Source: Bacteroidota bacterium (lineage in GTDB: Bacteria > Bacteroidota > Bacteroidia > Chitinophagales > Chitinophagaceae). From it: a DNA stretch of 64,000 nucleotides. Positions 60,288 to 64,000 of the stretch are shown here, piece after piece (within the stretch, counting starts at the first letter, position 1; every line of letters begins with the position of its first letter). Below the pieces are notes generated by a model, which did no database searches, was not told the DNA's origin, and worked only from the letters and a program-made list of their open reading frames with translations. The stretch lies in NCBI GenBank assembly GCA_018267915.1, contig JAFDXN010000025.1:186001-250000 (forward strand), in the 5' to 3' direction. The translations under genes and the position numbers were made by a program.

Positions 60288-60452
60288 CTAGATTTTCTTT
60301 TGGGGGTAAATGAGCTGGACTTTACCTTTCTCATCGCTTACAGCGATAGGCGTGTTATTCTTAATGCTGTCTTCTATGACCTTATCGATACCCTTCTGGA
60401 TACCTGCCATTATGATTTCCCTTAAGCGGACGTACTTCGCATCAAGCGCCAT
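60288..60452 (-). CDS. Small protein (54 aa) overlapping the zeta-toxin-like gene; candidate partner
   Basis: A frame of 54 codons from ATG 60452 to TAG 60288 that reads MALDAKYVRLREIIMAGIQK, then GIDKVIEDSIKNNTPIAVSDEKGKVQLIYPQKKI. It is too short for usual gene finding. It overlaps the 3' end of the zeta-toxin-like gene by 11 bp on the same strand (60442-60452), like many toxin-antitoxin pairs. It has an amphipathic first half and a beta-like second half, suitable for a small antitoxin, but this is inferred from position alone. Confidence 0.6.
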   Translation of the reverse strand: MALDAKYVRLREIIMAGIQKGIDKVIEDSIKNNTPIAVSDEKGKVQLIYPQKKI

Positions 60453-61014
60453 ATGTTCTTATTTTTTCCCAGATCGCTGCATCAAAAACCGCTTCCGTAT
60501 CAAGCGCCGATCCTTCCGCAACGATCATCCTGTGAGCGGTAGAATTGTCGGCGACAATCCAATAATCGCATACAGGAATGAACAAAGTTAGTAAATTTTT
60601 TATTCCCTTATCATAGCGGCGCCTGATGACCTCCGGAGGAATATTATGACCGCCTTTTGTTACCCTTAAAAGCACCCTTTCCATAGCAAGTTCAGGGCTA
60701 TTGAGCCAGAAGAACACTAAAGTCACATTATAGCCTCTTGCCTTGCATTTTTTTATAGTATTCACGTAGCTACGTGTACTCAGAGTGGTTTCAAATGCGA
60801 AACTTTCGTTATCTGATATGAGCTCATCGATGCGCTGTAGCATGATGCGGCCGGCCTCGATAGCAACACCTTGAGGATTGAATGGAGAGATGCCCCTTGC
60901 TATCTCGTCGGCATTCACGTATTCCTTACACTCAAGCATGTCGGGCAGCAGGCTAAAGGAGGCCGTGGTTTTGCCCGCGCCGTTAGGACCAGCTATTATG
61001 TACAAAGTAGGCAT
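60442..61014 (-). CDS. Zeta-toxin-like P-loop kinase
   Basis: A 190-residue P-loop protein. Walker A is GPNGAGKTT at 9-17, with YVNADEIARGISPFNPQGVAIEAGRIM following and NESFAFETTLSTRSY in the middle, as in zeta toxins that phosphorylate UDP-N-acetylglucosamine in the cytoplasm. RVTKGGHNIPPEVIRRRYDKGIKNL is typical of the chromosomal zeta-like branch. The gene is solitary apart from the small overlapping frame at its 3' end. Kinase activity on a cell-wall precursor is likely from the family. Confidence 0.85.
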   Translation of the reverse strand: MPTLYIIAGPNGAGKTTASFSLLPDMLECKEYVNADEIARGISPFNPQGVAIEAGRIMLQRIDELISDNESFAFETTLSTRSYVNTIKKCKARGYNVTLVFFWLNSPELAMERVLLRVTKGGHNIPPEVIRRRYDKGIKNLLTLFIPVCDYWIVADNSTAHRMIVAEGSALDTEAVFDAAIWEKIRTYGA

Positions 61015-61098
61015 GATTAGCGGGGGTAAAAGTACTTAAGAAATCGGATGCTTTACCAAAGGTTTTTCCCCTAAGGCAGTGCAATTTTTCATAGTTTT

Positions 61099-62460
61099 AT
61101 GCCATTCCATTTTACAGGCCAAAAGCAGATGAATAAAGCGAATCTCGTCTCCGGTTTGAAAAACCTGCTTCACCGCAAGGAGTTACAGGGTGCTGTTGCT
61201 TCGTTGATGGTGAAAGACGAAAAGGGCAACACGCTGCTTGCTTACAATCCCGGCCTTTTCATGGTGCCCGCTTCGACCATGAAGCTTATCGCGACCTCGG
61301 CCGCACTTTTGCTACTTGGTCCGGACTACCGCTTTCAAACTAAGGTTTATTATACCGGCACTTTAAACAACGGCACAATAAATGGCAACCTTATCATGAA
61401 AGGCCTGGGCGACCCTACGCCGGGTTCCCATTACTTCGATGAAACAAGCCCGCAGCAATATTTTGGGAAAATATTGCAACTGTTGAAGGCACATTCGATA
61501 AGCAATGTAGAAGGCGATATTGTTATCGACGATACCTATTTTGGCGATCCCCTTAATTATCAGGACTGGACGCTCGAAGACTACCCCTGGTACTACGGCG
61601 CACTGCCGAAGGCTTTCAACTTTATAGACAATTGCTTCGCAATAAAGCAAAATGGGGCCGGCATATCTATCGCGGATATACCCGGTATCGACAAGAATTC
61701 ACTGCGAAAGGAGTTTGAAGTATTTACGCATGTGGATATAGATGAGATCAAAGCCACGGGCAGCCCCGGTTGCGAAAAAATATCGGTCTATATCAACCCG
61801 AATCTTGACCATTCAAAGTATAAGGAAGAGAAACTTTCCCTGGCCGATCCTGCAAGGATATTCAAAGGAAGTTTCAAAGAGTATCTTAAAGCAAATGGGG
61901 TTACCACATCAGGACACAGTGCAGCTGACAAGAACCTGCAAGAGCTGGGCACTGTCAGCTCTCCCGCTTTGTCCGACATTGTGAAGAATACACATTTCGA
62001 CAGCATCAACCTTTTCGCCGAATGTATCGCGATCGCAGTTCAAAAAGCATTGGAGTCCAAACAGCAAAATATGAATGACCATTGGCAGCATGCTATCGGC
62101 AATAGCACATTCATTGCCAGCGATGGCAGCGGCCTGTCGCGGAAAAACCTGGTGACCACAACCTTTCTGGTTGACATGCTTTCTTTCATGGTGCAGGACA
62201 ACAATAAGGCTTTAGGCTTCGCACAAACCCTGCCGGAATTGGGGAAGGAAGGAACAGTGAAAAACTACTGCAAGGGGATAGCGGCAAAAAATACAGTGCG
62301 GCTCAAAACCGGTAGCATGGGGAAGGTGAGGTCCTTCGCAGGCGTTGTTGAAGGACAGGAGAAGCTTGTTTTCGCCATGATCTTCAACAATTATCAATGC
62401 TCCGAGGGTGAGATACGCAGCCTTTGTAATGACATTTTAAAAGAACTTGCAACAGCCTGA
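61099..62460 (+). CDS. D-alanyl-D-alanine carboxypeptidase/endopeptidase (PBP4/DacB-like)
   Basis: A 453-residue serine DD-peptidase of the class C penicillin-binding protein (S13) family. The active-site motifs are S59-TM-K62 (VPASTMKLI), S302-I-N304 and K403-T-G405. Unlike typical DacB there is no hydrophobic signal peptide: the start at 61099 reads MPFHFTGQKQMNKANLV, and a stop codon (61072-61074) blocks extension. Either it acts in the cytoplasm, is exported by another route, or is misannotated. It leads a group with an alpha/beta hydrolase and a MurF-like ligase. Confidence 0.85.
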   Translation: MPFHFTGQKQMNKANLVSGLKNLLHRKELQGAVASLMVKDEKGNTLLAYNPGLFMVPASTMKLIATSAALLLLGPDYRFQTKVYYTGTLNNGTINGNLIMKGLGDPTPGSHYFDETSPQQYFGKILQLLKAHSISNVEGDIVIDDTYFGDPLNYQDWTLEDYPWYYGALPKAFNFIDNCFAIKQNGAGISIADIPGIDKNSLRKEFEVFTHVDIDEIKATGSPGCEKISVYINPNLDHSKYKEEKLSLADPARIFKGSFKEYLKANGVTTSGHSAADKNLQELGTVSSPALSDIVKNTHFDSINLFAECIAIAVQKALESKQQNMNDHWQHAIGNSTFIASDGSGLSRKNLVTTTFLVDMLSFMVQDNNKALGFAQTLPELGKEGTVKNYCKGIAAKNTVRLKTGSMGKVRSFAGVVEGQEKLVFAMIFNNYQCSEGEIRSLCNDILKELATA

Positions 62461-62477
62461 TGGCTAATTAACCGATA

Positions 62478-63245
62478 ATGATCAAGACGAAACAAATAGT
62501 AATTGACGGGTTGCTCTCTACCTATACCGAAGATGGAGAGGGCAGCCCGGTAATATTGCTGCATGGCTGGGGCTGCATGGCCGGCACCTTTAAGGATGTG
62601 CAGAGCGAACTGGCTAAAAGCCACAGGGTATATGCCGTGGATTTCCCCGGCTTTGGCAGCAGCGACGAACCGGAAGATGTATGGGGCATCGAAGCTTATG
62701 CAGAATGGACACAAAAACTAATCTCAAAGCTAGGCATTGCAGATCCGGTTATCCTGGGCCATTCATTTGGCGGCAGGGTAGCCCTGATACTTAATACGAA
62801 AACAAAGATCAGCAAGCTGATACTGACGGGCGGTGCAGGCCTGATATTGGACGAGCATATAGAAATACGCAAGAAGAACGAGGGCATCAAAAAAGCGAAA
62901 GGCTTCTTTGAAAAGATACTGCCTAAGTCAACTTTCGAGAAGGTGAAAGATAAAATGGTGGACATGATGGGCTCGGCCGACTACAAAGCTGCAAGCCCTA
63001 AGATGCGGGAAGTACTTAAGCGAATACTGCACGAGGACCTGAAAGAATACGCTATGAAGATACAGGTGCCGACTCTATTGGTTTGGGGTGAGAATGACAC
63101 CGCCACGCCGGTAGCCATGGCTAAAGCTTTCCATGAATACATTAAGGGCTCGCAGCTTAATATATTGCCCGATGCCGGCCACTACGTGTTTATTGATAAA
63201 AAAGAACAATTTTTAGAACTTGTAAACAACTTCCTGAAAGTATAG
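62478..63245 (+). CDS. Alpha/beta hydrolase
   Basis: A 255-residue protein of the alpha/beta hydrolase fold. The oxyanion region HGWGCMAGTF is at about 29-38, the nucleophile S96 is in GHSFGGRVAL, and the acid and base are D207 (WGENDTATPV) and H235 (PDAGHYVFID). It follows the PBP4-like gene by 17 bp and precedes the MurF-like gene by 3 bp, so the three form one transcript. Substrate unknown; a cell-wall or lipid ester or amide is a reasonable guess. Confidence 0.88.
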   Translation: MIKTKQIVIDGLLSTYTEDGEGSPVILLHGWGCMAGTFKDVQSELAKSHRVYAVDFPGFGSSDEPEDVWGIEAYAEWTQKLISKLGIADPVILGHSFGGRVALILNTKTKISKLILTGGAGLILDEHIEIRKKNEGIKKAKGFFEKILPKSTFEKVKDKMVDMMGSADYKAASPKMREVLKRILHEDLKEYAMKIQVPTLLVWGENDTATPVAMAKAFHEYIKGSQLNILPDAGHYVFIDKKEQFLELVNNFLKV

Positions 63246-63248
63246 CCC

Positions 63249-64000
63249 ATGCAGCTCACCATCCATCTACTGTCTTTCGTTGCTTTATTCTTTTACGTTG
63301 CACTGTTGCTAAAGGAAGAACTGCATATGATGCAGCTCAACTCCTACTTTAATGAACGCTACATTAAGTGGCTAAAGGAAAATGTACGCAGCCGCTACGA
63401 TGTTACCAAACTAATGGTGCTTGCATCGATAGTGGTGTTTTATTTTTATAGTCATCTAGCTACCGCGACGCTGATATTTGCTACATCGGTTTGGGGCTGC
63501 ATCGTATTGCTTCGCAAGAAGTCGAAAAAGAAGCTGGATTTCACCCCGAGGGCAACGCGCTTATACATCGTGGAATTATTGTTGGTTGTACTAGCCCTGG
63601 TCGCTGCTTATTTTACTGTTTCGGCTAAATATATCCCCGGCGTGCTGTTTATCGCTATCGGCTTTTCATTTGTCATCATGATAGTGGCTAATATCCTTAT
63701 AAAGCCGGTTGAGAAAATGATCAACCAGGGCTATATCAATGATGCCAAAAAGATATTGGCTTCACGACCGGACCTCATTAAGATCGGCATCACCGGTAGC
63801 TATGGCAAAACGAGCGTAAAACATTTCCTGCATGCTATCATGTCGGAGAAGTATAATACCCTAATGACGCCCGGAAGCTACAACACAACACTTGGCGTGG
63901 TGCGCACTGTGAGAGAGTACCTTCAGCCGGCTCACGAGGTGTTCGTCATAGAAATGGGTGCCAAGAAAGTAGGCGATATCAAAGAGATATGCGATATAGC
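63249..64000 (+). CDS. MurF-like ligase with N-terminal membrane domain, 3' end beyond window
   Basis: The ATG at 63249 opens a frame of 250 visible codons. The first 150 or so residues hold four or five hydrophobic helices (HLLSFVALFFYVALLL, LMVLASIVVFYFYSH, IVELLLVVLALVAAYF, GVLFIAIGFSFVIMIV). The Mur ligase P-loop is G180-ITGSYGKTSVKHF, followed by TPGSYNTTLGVVRTVRE and FVIEMGAKKVGDI. This resembles the membrane-anchored MurF-type ligases, not classic soluble MurF (UDP-MurNAc-tripeptide--D-Ala-D-Ala ligase). The rest lies outside the window, so activity and full length cannot be assessed. Confidence 0.82.
   Translation, partial: MQLTIHLLSFVALFFYVALLLKEELHMMQLNSYFNERYIKWLKENVRSRYDVTKLMVLASIVVFYFYSHLATATLIFATSVWGCIVLLRKKSKKKLDFTPRATRLYIVELLLVVLALVAAYFTVSAKYIPGVLFIAIGFSFVIMIVANILIKPVEKMINQGYINDAKKILASRPDLIKIGITGSYGKTSVKHFLHAIMSEKYNTLMTPGSYNTTLGVVRTVREYLQPAHEVFVIEMGAKKVGDIKEICDI

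Overview
The window is chromosomal DNA of a Bacteroidota bacterium, most likely from the Chitinophagales/Chitinophagaceae. The signs are: several copies of the Bacteroidota -7 promoter element TAnnTTTG (two with TTG 19 bp upstream), few Shine-Dalgarno sequences, proteins with type IX secretion C-terminal domains, a PorP/SprF protein, FtsX followed by a DUF3098 protein, and a tmRNA tag GEYSYAMAA. I cannot assign a genus from the sequence alone.

Layout. 1-3768 (minus strand) holds the start of a secreted LamG-type protein and a short surface-glycan cluster (GT4 glycosyltransferase, SDR epimerase, FkbM methyltransferase). 3880-19330 is a complete 14-gene nuoA-N operon for respiratory complex I, in canonical order and driven by a good promoter. 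It is interrupted by accessory genes: a periplasmic NTF2-like protein (E/F), a four-helix-bundle S23-type gene enclosed by inverted repeats (F/G), and two paralogous MNT/HEPN toxin-antitoxin pairs (G/H and H/I). A dispersed CCCCTTTAGGGG hairpin repeat sits directly before the starts of nuoC, D, F and K. 19410-21544 (minus) is an ECF sigma / membrane anti-sigma-like / outer-membrane protein set. 21696-26875 carries a pseudouridine synthase with a long repetitive N-terminus, an amidohydrolase, a lipoprotein, pssA, purS and rsmI.

26951-40531 contains two tandem Ala/Pro-rich lipoproteins, a second ECF sigma factor paired with a membrane protein that fuses an anti-sigma-like N-terminus to a trypsin-like protease, then tatC, rpiB, asd, a T9SS cargo protein, an ABC exporter, a YiiX-like permuted papain-fold protein, a lipoprotein, an SpmA-SpmB fusion, a LOG-family protein and lysA. 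40646-50390 is a secretion/adhesion locus: two giant paralogous PKD-repeat proteins with gliding-type C-terminal domains, then PorP/SprF. 50453-59960 has a sulfotransferase-like gene, the tmRNA gene, a NUDIX hydrolase, an RseP-type protease, dxr, a DUF2461 protein, hflX, an arginase-fold protein with altered metal ligands, ftsX and DUF3098. 60078-64000 ends with small genes, a zeta-toxin-like kinase overlapping a 54-residue ORF, and a cell-wall group (PBP4-like DD-peptidase without a visible signal peptide, alpha/beta hydrolase, partial membrane-anchored MurF-like ligase).

Most of the window is conserved core metabolism. The unusual content is concentrated in the selfish or regulatory passengers inside the nuo operon, the sigma factor/protease pair, the zeta-like pair and the PKD locus. 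No CRISPR array, tRNA, rRNA, transposase or prophage was seen.
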